From an uncultured Lachnospiraceae bacterium (lineage in GTDB: Bacteria > Bacillota > Clostridia > Lachnospirales > Lachnospiraceae), in the NCBI GenBank assembly GCA_902776305.1, contig CACYPS010000005.1:22010-86009 (forward strand): DNA of 64,000 bases, written 5' to 3'. Positions 52,201 to 60,600 of the stretch are shown one piece after another (the stretch's first letter is position 1; every line of letters begins with the position of its first letter). The notes under the pieces are model-generated. The model was not told the DNA's origin. It ran no database searches and worked only from the letters and a program-made list of their open reading frames with translations. The position numbers were made by a program, and so were the translations under genes.

Positions 52201-53138
52201 AGACAGAGGGGGACAGCCTCCCGAAGGATCTGACAAAGACTTTAAAGGAACTCGACGCAACTTGTTTCCCGTACCAGCAGACATCCTGGGACCTTCAGCT
52301 TGAAGACCGCGTAAAAGGCGTCACGGTCATTGTGCCGCAGGACTGGTCGGACATCGACTCCTACTTTCGCCTGAAGGACATGGACGGTGAAAAAATACCG
52401 AAAGCCGGGCCGGGCGAGGCGCTCGTCAGCATCAGTATTTCAAGGCGCTACGGTCTATCCGTAGGCGATAAGATTCGCCTTCGGAATGAAGATATGCAGA
52501 CAATCGAGGCGACGGTGGCCGGGGTATTTGAGAACCACGTCTACAACTATGTATTTTTATCCAAAGAGACCATGAAAGATGCGACCGGCAGATACTACCA
52601 AAACGGCGCTTATGTGAACATTCCTGACGGCCGTGATATCTACGAGGCACAGGCGGCTCTCGATAAGTGCGACAGTGTTGTCTCTGTCTCCGTATTTGCG
52701 GATTTCCGGGAACGAATTGCAAATATGATGTCCAGCCTGAATTATGTGATTCTGGTCATTATACTGAGCGCGGCCGCTCTGGCATTTGTTGTCCTCTATA
52801 ACCTGACAAATATCAATATCATAGAACGCATCCGCGAAATCGCGACCATCAAGGTGCTCGGATTCTACAGGAACGAGACCTCGAACTATGTATTCCGGGA
52901 GAACATCCTTCTGACCACGTTCGGCATGTTCGCGGGGCTTGGGCTCGGTGTGCTCCTGCACGGTTTTGTAATCGATCAGATTGTGGTTGACCTTGTCTAC
53001 TTCCGGAAGGAAATCACGCCTCTGAGCTTCCTGTTCTCGATTCTTCTGACATTCTCTTTCACTTTCGCGGTGAATCAGATCATGGCGATCAAGCTGGACA
53101 AGATTAATATGGCGGAGTCGCTGAAGTCTATTGAATGA
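49227..53138 (+). CDS. ABC transporter permease (FtsX family) with a ~500-residue extracellular coiled coil
   Basis: This protein has about 1303 residues. ATG 49227 is chosen; a GTG 12 bases earlier is in frame and neither has a clear ribosome-binding site. One membrane helix (about 27-50) and a MacB-like periplasmic domain are followed by a very long helical repeat region (about 270-760). The first part is built on KELEDGKKELDDAA-type units. The second is built on seven-residue YEAGxAE units with Tyr at the same heptad position. Then come three membrane helices, a second extracellular domain and three C-terminal helices. Such coils are known in YhgE/Pip-like and some Firmicutes FtsX-like permeases. 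It likely spans the wall to reach a target or substrate (inference). Confidence 0.88.
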   Translation: MNKKRANRKPNILLKMTLREIKSSFGRFFAVLAIIAIGTGFFSGVRITTPVMVHTVDQYYRDNQLYDYRALSTIGWEKEEVGKLSEEENVRSAEGSWQYDVLCKTDDGSTGVYKVHSITQNINNLQLTEGRMPEAGNECILDTRNRCGLGIGDSIHFSEENESDTLEAFSYTTYTVVGFAESSLYINFERGTTSLGNGTVLGFMYLPKSSFSADYYTDIYVKLDSDPVIYSDAYKDRMDELRPKWEDLVQSTADDRYTRLYNDADQELKDARKEFEDKKAEGKQELGDAAKELEDGKKELEDAAKELEDGKKELDDAATELSDGRTKLDDAAKELEDGKKELDSNAVKLSDAEKELDSAKSQLDEGGLQLDDAADQLISSGDQLSSALEEIENGEAELIAGGAELDEAATQLYESEIQLAAAEQQLSESESQLDAAWQQLSESKAVLDETQAALDDAEAQLASGKAELDETAIRLTQSEAALNASQEELDRQQVELSMAYAVGFINEEAYLAAQAELDAAQYELDAYRAEYESGAAAYEAGLAEYEANRAEYEAGKAAYETGLAQYQAGLSEYEAGKAAYEQGVAEYEAGRAAYEQGAAEYEAGRAAYDAAVEEYEAGVAEYNDGVSQYNDGLAAYYDALEEYEAGVAEYNDGLAEYISGKEQYDRGVQDYKDGRAEYEKAVADYESGKKDYDQGVLDYEEGLREYKDGLVEYEDGVAEYEDAKKTYDTEIADAEKKLQDAEDELADFEEPDTYLLERSTNIAYACFESDSEIVKQVARVLPLFFILVAVLVCMTTMTRMVDERRGQIGILKGLGYSGRDIMMTFMLYSGTAAILGCIIGYAIGVVLFPAVIWFAYEMMYNSIPIRFLTNWKLATIVFIVSLASTLGTTYISCRSEMSESAASLLRPKAPKAGKRVFLEYIPAVWSRMKFMHKVSVRNIFRYKKRFFMMVVGISGCTALLLTGFGLKDSIATFVDSQYEEIQVAKAELLMEETEGDSLPKDLTKTLKELDATCFPYQQTSWDLQLEDRVKGVTVIVPQDWSDIDSYFRLKDMDGEKIPKAGPGEALVSISISRRYGLSVGDKIRLRNEDMQTIEATVAGVFENHVYNYVFLSKETMKDATGRYYQNGAYVNIPDGRDIYEAQAALDKCDSVVSVSVFADFRERIANMMSSLNYVILVIILSAAALAFVVLYNLTNINIIERIREIATIKVLGFYRNETSNYVFRENILLTTFGMFAGLGLGVLLHGFVIDQIVVDLVYFRKEITPLSFLFSILLTFSFTFAVNQIMAIKLDKINMAESLKSIE

Positions 53139-53151
53139 GGCGGGGATAGTA

Positions 53152-53254
53152 TACGCAATACCGGCACTTTCAAGTGTAGCTATTCGGAGAGGTCTACTGA
53201 GTGTGCCGGGGCTGATATGCGACAATACCGGCACTTTCAGGTATAGACTATTCG
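53152..53254. repeat. Direct repeat pair downstream of the giant permease
   Basis: Copies at about 53152-53188 and 53218-53254 share CAATACCGGCACTTTCA, then GTATTCGGA-like ends, with about 65-bp spacing. The second copy contains the end of the shifted sigma-factor frame. Confidence 0.65.
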
Positions 53255-53673
53255 GAAATGCTTCAGTTTTCTGTACACTGCAAACCGCGAAGTCGCATAC
53301 ATGCCACTGATCACTGTTACCGGAACATCATTCACATAGTGCAGAAACAGCAGTTCCCTGTCTTCCGGAGAAAGCTTTGCATTGCTTCGCACAGCGTAAT
53401 TAGCTCAAGCAACGGCTGTTCAAAACCTTCCGACACCGGAGTGTCCTCCTGCTCTTCCAGCGTATATGTGATTGTTCGATCCCTGTAGTACTGGCGGCAC
53501 AGATTGCGGGCGATCGTATACAGATACTGTAGCTGCCGATTCTCATCCCGATACGTCCTGCTTTTCAGAAATCGGAGGAAGGTTTCCTGCGTCAGATCTT
53601 CCGCGGCATGTTTGTCATGAAGTTGAAAATACAGGTATCTGAAAATCTTGTCATATTGGTCTTCCGAGTTCAA
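53237..53673 (-). pseudogene. ECF-type sigma-70 factor, frameshifted in region 4
   Basis: A TTG start at 53673 follows GGAGGGCGCATC. Region 2 is intact: YLYFQLHDKHAAEDLTQETFLRFL, then YLYTIARNLCRQYYRD. After LITLCEAMQSF the frame slips and stops. The alternative frame continues PEDRELLFLHYVNDVPVTVI and ends with ATSRFAVYRKLKHF, a proper region 4 helix-turn-helix. One extra T near 53373 would restore a protein of about 145 residues. The gene is either inactive or the base call is wrong. No anti-sigma factor is adjacent. Confidence 0.75.
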
Positions 53674-53833
53674 GATGCGCCCTCCTTCCTATATTCTCTT
53701 CATAGTGTATAACGGATTTCTGATTGTTTTGTGCGGAGGAAATAAAAAATCTTCTCCTGCGCACCAGTTGCATCCTCGCGTGCCTATGCATGCGTAACAA
53801 TGCGTCGGTGAAGTAATTGTGTAGCTAAGCGTT

Positions 53834-53896
53834 TTTATGTCATAGGGAATGAAGTTTCCTATGACATAAAAATACCCCGGATTTTCGCCGGGGTAT
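53834..53896 (-). terminator. Two tandem hairpins downstream of the LMW phosphatase
   Basis: ATACCCCGG / CCGGGGTAT (53872-53896) is followed on the minus strand by TTTTTATG. Next to it lies a perfect 13-bp stem TTTATGTCATAGG / CCTATGACATAAA (53834-53870). Confidence 0.8.
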
Positions 53897-53917
53897 CTTT
53901 TCTTCAGATTGTCAAAA

Positions 53918-53993
53918 TCAAGAACGCCTTGGCGTTCTTGCCGCACCGCGCATGGTGCGAAGCACCTTCCTTAATGCGCGGCTGCGATCCGCC
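53918..53993. repeat. Family B repeat, copy 5
   Basis: Full-length copy, nearly identical to the one at 28431 over the whole 75 bp. It abuts the stop codon of the LMW phosphatase gene. Confidence 0.8.
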
Positions 53994-53997
53994 GTGT

Positions 53998-54474
53998 CTA
54001 TTCCTTGCTGCCATAACCAAGGAAATACAACAGGCCATTACAGCCCTCTATCAAATCCTGCCAGGTCTCCTCGAAGTCGCCCGTGTACCACGGATCTGCC
54101 ACTTCGCCCGGTCGATCGGTGTACTCCATCATCAGATGAACTTTCCCATCGGGATCTTTTCCTACGAACCGCGCCATATTCCTGCGATTCCAGTTATCCA
54201 TACAAATCAGAAGATCATAATACTGATAATCTTTCTTCGACATCTGACGCGCTCTCTTTCCCTCACACGAGATACCGTGCTCGGCGAGCTTGCGCTGTGC
54301 CGGCGGATAGACAGGGTTGCCTCTGCCGCCCCAGACTTCCTCGGAACTCGTGGCGGCGGAAGCAATCTCAAACTCATTGCTCAGGCCTTTCTTTTCAACC
54401 AGATCTTTCATAATGAACTCGGCCATTGGGCTGCGACAAATATTGCCGTGACATATAAAAAGTATCTTAATCAA
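53998..54474 (-). CDS. Low-molecular-weight protein-tyrosine-phosphatase
   Basis: This is a 158-residue phosphatase. A TTG start at 54474 is chosen: it has AAGGAG at the right distance and gives the usual family length, whereas the longer frame adds an unrelated 28-residue extension. The P-loop is CHGNICRSP (C-x5-R-S), and the general-acid loop is DPWYTGDFEETW. Family members dephosphorylate tyrosine kinases of capsule synthesis or arsenate-like substrates; no such partner is adjacent. It is the last host-like gene before the integrative element. Confidence 0.92.
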   Translation of the reverse strand: MIKILFICHGNICRSPMAEFIMKDLVEKKGLSNEFEIASAATSSEEVWGGRGNPVYPPAQRKLAEHGISCEGKRARQMSKKDYQYYDLLICMDNWNRRNMARFVGKDPDGKVHLMMEYTDRPGEVADPWYTGDFEETWQDLIEGCNGLLYFLGYGSKE

Positions 54475-54809
54475 TTCTATTTCTCCTTCTAAAGTGCGGT
54501 AATTTGCCGTATTTTGCGGCACTTTGCGGTGCTTGTACAGCTGCCATAAGATGTTCATATTAGCGGAAAACTCGCAAAATGTGGCAAATTACACCCGTCA
54601 ATCGTAGTCAAAACGTAGTAAAACTAAGGGTGTTTTACTACTGTTTGCAAACCATGTCATACTACTGCAAATCATGGTAGCCTATGCCCCACACCAAAAG
54701 CCCTGGAACAGCCTGATGCAAATATCGGCACGGCAGATTAATGCATGCCAGAAAGACATGGTAATATGTGTGCTAATCACGGCAAAAAACGTTTGCTTGA
54801 AAGACGTTA
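54475..54809. other. Boundary region of the integrative element, possible attachment/arm sites
   Basis: No gene is seen. GTAGTAAAAC (54615-54624) and GTTTTACTAC (54632-54641) form a perfect inverted repeat, and GTTTTACTAC recurs at 54835-54844. The stretch TTTGCGG-TTTGCGG near 54500-54540 is also repetitive. These are candidate integrase arm or core sites; the opposite end lies outside the window. Confidence 0.4.
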
Positions 54810-55388
54810 CTACTGTTTTACTACCGATGCTTGCTTTTCAGCATTTTCCTCTTCTTTTATTGCATTCCAGTCTTCTATCAGCTTTTTCTTTGTTGCAGCA
54901 GAATCAAGAGCGTTCTGTTTTACCATCCACAATACAAGTAAACCTATAATCACAAGTCCTATTACTCTAACGCATACATAATCGTTTGTTCCTGTGACAC
55001 ACTTGTATATGGATAATAAGACACAAACGACTATTAACACATTAAATATGCTGAATATATTTAGAACGGATGACCGCCTGCGATATTCTTGATCATGTTT
55101 ATAATTTCTGTGCTCCCAATTAAAAACATCTCCTTCTAAATAAACATACATGTATGTTCCCATTTTGTATATTGAAAAATAAATTCCCTGCTCCTTTAGA
55201 AACGTCGGAATGATTATAGTTAAAGGAACCAAACAAATCCCGTAATGTGTTTGTTCTAAGGCAAACCCTAAAATTGTGGCAGTGGCTGTAAGCATTACTA
55301 TTATATAATTATCAGCAGTGGTTATTCTAGTATCTATCTCCCTTCGAAGAACATCGTATTCTTTTTCATGCTTCGATGCTTCATTCAT
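54810..55388 (-). CDS. Four-segment membrane protein, unknown function
   Basis: This is a 192-residue protein. The start is set at MNEASKHEKEYDVL (ATG 55388) behind GGGAGAAACAACAT; the longer frame has no site. A charged N-terminal helix (to about 20) is followed by four hydrophobic segments: IIVMLTATATILGFAL, ICLVPLTIIIPTFL, IFNVLIVVCVLLSIY and VIGLVIIGLLVLWMV. The C-terminal helix is charged (KKKLIEDWNAIKEEEN). The layout recalls SLATT-type membrane effectors of defence islands, but no signature proves it. The position at the element edge, next to the integrase, is typical for cargo genes. Confidence 0.6.
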   Translation of the reverse strand: MNEASKHEKEYDVLRREIDTRITTADNYIIVMLTATATILGFALEQTHYGICLVPLTIIIPTFLKEQGIYFSIYKMGTYMYVYLEGDVFNWEHRNYKHDQEYRRRSSVLNIFSIFNVLIVVCVLLSIYKCVTGTNDYVCVRVIGLVIIGLLVLWMVKQNALDSAATKKKLIEDWNAIKEEENAEKQASVVKQ

Positions 55389-55486
55389 ATGTTGTTTCTC
55401 CCTTTCGTAGCAGATGTTTCCGAATAATCTTGCACTAAATATAAAAACTGTATTTATTATAGCACTCTGCACTTATTTCTCCCACG

Positions 55487-55519
55487 AAAAAAAAACGCCC
55501 AGCCGTTAAGCTGAGCGCC
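55487..55519 (-). terminator. Rho-independent terminator of the integrase
   Basis: On the minus strand CGCTCAGC pairs with GCTGGGCG (one G-T type mismatch) and is followed by nine Ts. Confidence 0.85.
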
Positions 55520-55530
55520 TTCATTTGCCT

Positions 55531-56787
55531 TTATGCCATTTTCGTTACCTTCTCAATCTCCTTCCTCGCACTCTCCTGCTCCTGCAGGCGGATCATTTCC
55601 TGCTGCGCATCATCCAGACCGAGGTGCGTGTAAGTGTTCATCGTCACCCCGATGTCGCTGTGCCCCATCAGGTACTGCAGCGTCTTGGGATTCATCCCTG
55701 CCCTCGCCATGTTCGAGCAGTAAGTATGCCTGCACACGTGCGGAGTGATGTTCGGCATTTGTATCCGGTATATCTCATTGTAGCGATGCACCGCATGCTT
55801 GAAGCGGTTCTGCCAGTGCATGGCCACCTCCGGTCTGCCGTCCTTGTCGAGGAACAGGAACCCCGCCTTGCCTCCGATCATAGGCTCGACTGCAGGCTTC
55901 TCCCTGTCCTCAAGTATCCCGAGGAAGCAGCGGAACACACCCTCCGTCATGGGGATCTTCCTTGTCCCGGCATGGGTCTTAGTCGATTCCAGTATATACT
56001 CCATTCTGTTCGTCCGCTGGAGCTGCGCGTTGATGTCGATTATCCTGTTCTCCATATCGAGATCCGCGATCGTCAGGCCGCAGAACTCGGAAATGCGCAT
56101 CCCCGTATGGAACAGGATATAAAAGACCTCATAATATTTGCAGTAACAGTTGTCATCGTGTACGAACTTCAGGAACTTCCGCATCTGGTCCTTCGTGATG
56201 GCCTCCCTGGTGTGGCTGTCGTTCACGACCACCGTTGCCAACTGGAACCCGAAGGGATTCTTCCGCAGGATGTCATCATCGACAGCCATCTGGAAAGCCG
56301 GGCGCAGAACTCCCCGGACCGTATGGATCGTGCTGTAGCCCTTCCCGCTCTTCTGCAATCCGATCAGAAACAGCTTGGCATCTGACATATGGATGTTCAT
56401 AATCTTCCTGCCTGAAAAGTCCTCCTTTGCAAGGAGGTTCTTTACGAAATTATAGTTAACCCGGGTGCTCGGCTTCACTCCTGTCTTTGTCTCAAGGTAC
56501 CGCTCGACCAGCTCCATCACTGTCATGTTCTGCCCGAACGGGTTCGCAAGATCCGCTATGTCATATCCCAGCTTCTTCTCCATCTCCCGGAGGGACTGGC
56601 ATGCTTTTTTCCCTGCCGGCAGCGAGTCAGTCGGCTCAAGGCGCCAGCTGTACACAAAGTGCGGTTTTCCGTTTATGTGGTACTTGAACTGATATTTCCC
56701 GTCTGACCGAATGGACTCTCCCTTCCGCAGGATGCGATGCTTCGAATCCCTCCTGAGTCCCGTGTTGCCATGTTTTTTAGCTGCCAT
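55531..56787 (-). CDS. int: Tyrosine recombinase/integrase, Tn916 type
   Basis: This is a 418-residue integrase. The start is set at MAAKKHGNTGLRR (ATG 56787) behind AAAGGAGAGAGAACG. An N-terminal arm-binding domain (FKYHINGKPHFVYSW) is followed by a SAM-like core-binding domain and the catalytic domain. Catalytic residues are Arg in HTGMRISEFCGL, Lys in STKTHAGTRKIPM, HxxR in HVCRHTYCS, His in LMGHSDIGVTMNTY and the Tyr of NTYTH. The start overlaps the stop of the upstream excisionase-like gene by about 11 bp, giving translational coupling. Confidence 0.95.
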   Translation of the reverse strand: MAAKKHGNTGLRRDSKHRILRKGESIRSDGKYQFKYHINGKPHFVYSWRLEPTDSLPAGKKACQSLREMEKKLGYDIADLANPFGQNMTVMELVERYLETKTGVKPSTRVNYNFVKNLLAKEDFSGRKIMNIHMSDAKLFLIGLQKSGKGYSTIHTVRGVLRPAFQMAVDDDILRKNPFGFQLATVVVNDSHTREAITKDQMRKFLKFVHDDNCYCKYYEVFYILFHTGMRISEFCGLTIADLDMENRIIDINAQLQRTNRMEYILESTKTHAGTRKIPMTEGVFRCFLGILEDREKPAVEPMIGGKAGFLFLDKDGRPEVAMHWQNRFKHAVHRYNEIYRIQMPNITPHVCRHTYCSNMARAGMNPKTLQYLMGHSDIGVTMNTYTHLGLDDAQQEMIRLQEQESARKEIEKVTKMA

Positions 56788-57007
56788 CGTTCTCTCTCCT
56801 TTTCCGCTTGATGAGCTCCGGGTGCTTCCGCAAGTACTCCTCAAAGCGCTCCCGGACGATCAGGCACCGCCCGTTGAAATACACCGTGAACCCCGCTCCC
56901 GGATTATCCTTCAGGAACCTGCGGAGCCTGACCTCCCCGATGCCGAAGAAGGCCGCGGCTTCCTTCGGGTTAAATGTGTCCTTATCTTCCAATGCTGCTT
57001 TCTTCAA
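56777..57007 (-). CDS. Excisionase-family DNA-binding protein, copy 1
   Basis: This is a 76-residue protein with a winged-helix MerR/Xis-like fold: NPKEAAAFFGIGEVRLRRFLKDN, then YFNGRCLIVRERFEEYL, and a basic tail KRKRREN. It overlaps the integrase start and follows the next copy by 2 bp, so it belongs to one int operon. It is the most diverged of the three copies. Confidence 0.8.
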   Translation of the reverse strand: MKKAALEDKDTFNPKEAAAFFGIGEVRLRRFLKDNPGAGFTVYFNGRCLIVRERFEEYLRKHPELIKRKRRENDGS

Positions 57008-57009
57008 GA

Positions 57010-57219
57010 TCAGACCTCCTTTGTTTCCATCAGGTATTCCTCGAACAGGTGCCTGATGATGAGATAGCGGTTGCCCGCAAAGATTGAATACGCCGGTAAG
57101 TTACCCGCTTCATCTTTTTCCTCTGCCATCCGACGAAGCTTTTTGATTCCAATGCTGAAATAGGCAGATGCTTCTTTGATTGTTAATGTATACTTCTGAT
57201 TGATCGGGACTTCTGTCAT
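57010..57219 (-). CDS. Excisionase-family DNA-binding protein, copy 2
   Basis: This is a 69-residue protein close to Tn916 Xis: IPINQKYTLTIKEASAYFSIGIKKLRRMAEEK, then FAGNRYLIIRHLFEEYL. GGAGGCATCACA precedes the start. In Tn916-like elements Xis directs excision and binds the integrase arm sites. Confidence 0.85.
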   Translation of the reverse strand: MTEVPINQKYTLTIKEASAYFSIGIKKLRRMAEEKDEAGNLPAYSIFAGNRYLIIRHLFEEYLMETKEV

Positions 57220-57303
57220 TGTGATGCCTCCTTCTTTTTTAGTAGTCTATACATCACTCTGGCCGCCCCGGAAGTCAACTACTCTTTGGCAGATGAAAGG
57301 TAT

Positions 57304-57501
57304 TCATACCTCGCTCGATTCCGCCATGAATTTCTCGAACTTCTCACGTATGATCAGGTAGCGGTTCCCGCTGAAGACGGCAAAACCGTTGCTGGTGTTC
57401 ATCTCAGCAAGCCTGCGCAGCTTCTTCTCTCCGATGCTGAAGTAGGCCGCTGCCTCTTTGATCGTGAGCGCATATTTCTCGTTTACTGGTATCTGTTTCA
57501 T
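57304..57501 (-). CDS. Excisionase-family DNA-binding protein, copy 3
   Basis: This is a 65-residue protein. The start is set at MKQIPVNEKYALT (ATG 57501) behind AAAGGAGGGCTTCAT. It reads TIKEAAAYFSIGEKKLRRLAEMN and SGNRYLIIREKFEKFM, very close to copy 2 and to Tn916 Xis. It is the first of the three small genes in the operon. Confidence 0.85.
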   Translation of the reverse strand: MKQIPVNEKYALTIKEAAAYFSIGEKKLRRLAEMNTSNGFAVFSGNRYLIIREKFEKFMAESSEV

Positions 57502-57620
57502 ATGAAGCCCTCCTTTACCTTCTGCCATTACTCCCCCAAAAATGGGCGGAGATTCCAAAACAGATGTAATCTTTTCAATAGGTATGTAGCCGGAAATGGC
57601 AAAACTCCGGTTTTTGGCGC

Positions 57621-57658
57621 AAAAAAATAAGGCAGGCTGCCTATTCAGCAGTCTGCCT
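57621..57658 (-). terminator. Rho-independent terminator of the STAND-TPR gene
   Basis: On the minus strand AGGCAGACTGC pairs with GCAGCCTGCCT (one mismatch) and is followed by TATTTTTTTG. Confidence 0.85.
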
Positions 57659-57663
57659 ATTGC

Positions 57664-60600
57664 TTACTCTTCACTTGGTGGGGCATTCTTGAGTATTTCC
57701 TTAAGCTCATCCTCGGTCATGCCGGTCTTCATACATAACTCCATTGTCATGATGCTTAGTGCAGTATCTTGCGTGCGAGGATGATCTTCTCCAAAGACTG
57801 ACTGGAACACCGCATTCGCTTTTTTGTAGTACTCCAAGGCCTTCCCGTAATCGCCCTGCGAACGGTACACGCCTGCCATATTGTTATACGTCGTGGCCGT
57901 TGACGGATGATCCGTTCCTAAAACCCGCTCACGGATGGCGAGAGCCTTCCCGTAGTACTCCAGTGCTTTCCCGTAATCGCCCTGGTCGTCATACACGCTT
58001 GCCATATTGTTGTACGTCGCGGCCGTATCCGGATGATCCGTTCCTAACACGCGCTCATCGATGGCGAGAGACTTCCCGTAGTACTCCAGTGCCTTCACGT
58101 AATCGCCCTGTGCATCATACACCAATGCCATATTGTTATACGTCGCGGCCGTATCCGGATGATCCGTTCCTAACACGCGCCCTTTGATGGCGAGAGACTT
58201 CCCGTAGTACTCCAGTGCCTTCCCGTAATCGCCCTGCGCCCAGTACACGCCTGCCATATTGTTATACGTCGCGGCCGTATCCGGATGATCCGTTCCTAAC
58301 ACGCGCCCTTTGATGGCGAGAGCCTTCCCGTAGTACTCCAGTGCCTTCCCGTAATCGCTCTGCGCATTATACACCAATGCCATATTGTTGTACATTAACG
58401 CCGTATCCGGATGATCCGTTCCTAACACGCGCTCAACGATGGCGAGAGCCTTCCCATAGTACTCCAGGGCCTTCCCGTAATCGCCCTGCGCCCAGTACAC
58501 GCCTGCCTTATTGCTAAACAAGGTGGCATAGCTCGCGCTATCGTCCGTCTGTATCAGTTCTTCAATATCATACGAATCAAAACTATTTATGCCTTCTTTT
58601 GGAATGATGTCGTTTTTGTCATCCAGTATCTTTAAACAATTATTAAAGCATTTTTGAGCTCTATTGTATTTTCCTCCTTTAAAAAGCAGTGTACCTACGG
58701 AATTCATTCTATAAACCAAGCTATCCATATCCTCTGCATAAGGGCCCTCGACAGCAATTGCCCGCTCTACATATTCTAACGCGTCTTTAACATTTCCGAC
58801 CTTCTCACTCAGTTCGGATGCTTTCATCAGAAGATCACGCCTCGAGACTGCAACCTCCTCTTGACAATGAAATCGTTCTCCTATGTTTTTCAGTTTCTGC
58901 TCAGTGGCAGAGCACGCCTCTGCCACTAGTGAGACATACGAATAAGCTGCATCATCTTTCTTCAAATTTTTAAGTGTATATTCGTCAATATAGTGAAGCA
59001 GCCTGGTAACCCAGTTCATCTTTAATGAGTTAAGAAATGCTAATTTATTTTTGCTTATTAATATCCTTTGTACATGATCTTCAACTAAGTGTATCATGTG
59101 TATGGTCTTTCTTCCATCTTCTTCTAACTCACTATCTTCCTGGCGTCCCTCAATCACGATATTCAGGTCAATGAATTTTTGAAGAGCTGCTCTCCGCGTC
59201 TTTTCCAGTTGGACTGCGTTCGAAGCCATTAATTTCCAGAATAGAGTAAGTTGCATTCCCTGCACTGGGAGTAATGTAAGTGAGCCTAACAGCTGCTGCT
59301 CCTGGTAGGACAGGCCGACTAATCCAAGAATCTTTTCTATGTGTCCGTGCATATTCAGCTTATCTAACGAATACCTGATTCTATATGCATCGTCAAAATC
59401 AAACGTATTCACCATTTTATCCAACGACTGCTCGGGCTTTAGCGGGCTGGTTTGCATGGCAAATGCCATTATAGTAATATAAACAGTGTTTTTCCCTGCA
59501 GCCCATATAAGATATAGCAGCTTCTGTCGGACATCCTGCTTCTCTATGTACGGCACAATTCTTGTAAAACAGCCCGTCATAACAGAAAAGCAATCATCTT
59601 CGTCCATTGCCTTGACTTCATATGATGCATAAATGTCCGTATCTTGCGGCTTCTTACATGCAGTAAGCAATATCTTTATTCCTGTTTTCTGCAGCTCTTT
59701 AATTTCAACGGAATCATTCTTTTCACCGGAAAATCCAGTACGTAGGGGCAAGCCCACTTCATTACAAGCATCTTTTTCGTAGTCACATGAGTCGTAGTGA
59801 TCGATAACAAGTATAAGATTACGCCCCTCTGTCTTGAGTTGACGGCTGTATAACTCAAACGCAGCGTAATTCTGTTCATACCTCACAACATCAGTCAGCT
59901 CTGTCCCGTTTGCTTCATATTTCGTCAATATAAACAGATTCTTTGAGATCGTCTGGTTAACACTTCCCATGTACGTAACAAAAACATATTCATATTCGGA
60001 ATGCAGTTCGGCAAACCGGCGTATGAGCTCAGTCTTTCCAATACCACTTTCCCCATAGATACAAATAGGCTTATTCGTATGCATGAGCAAAGCACCTACG
60101 TTAGTAATATCTTCTGATCTGCGAGCTCCTTCGATAAATGGCTCACATGATGCCAAAGCCTTTTCTTTTATGGGTGGAAGGTCCTGCCTGTAACTCGTAT
60201 TTTTGTGTGGGATTGCCCTGCGGAAAGCCGCTTCAAATTCATCACGGCTCATCGGTCCCTCTGCAATGCTGTTCTTATGGATCTTCGCAAAAAGACTATC
60301 ATCGATCAAGTCAAGGGTTCTTACCGTCACATCTTCATCAAGGTCCGCTTTCCTAACATATGCAGCAAGTTTACCTGTACAAAAAACTTCCAAATTCTGG
60401 AAAGGCACTATCTTTATTTCAGGATTGCACTTAATAAAATCCTCACAAGGGAATTCACCGACAAGACAAAGACATATCTCTTCTGCAGTCCCAGCGTCTT
60501 CTTTAAGTTTTTTTAACCAAGTTTCTACATCACGTTCCCTAAATGGATTAATGCTGGACTTAACCTGAATGGCAGACAAAATTCTCCCATTTCTGTAGAA

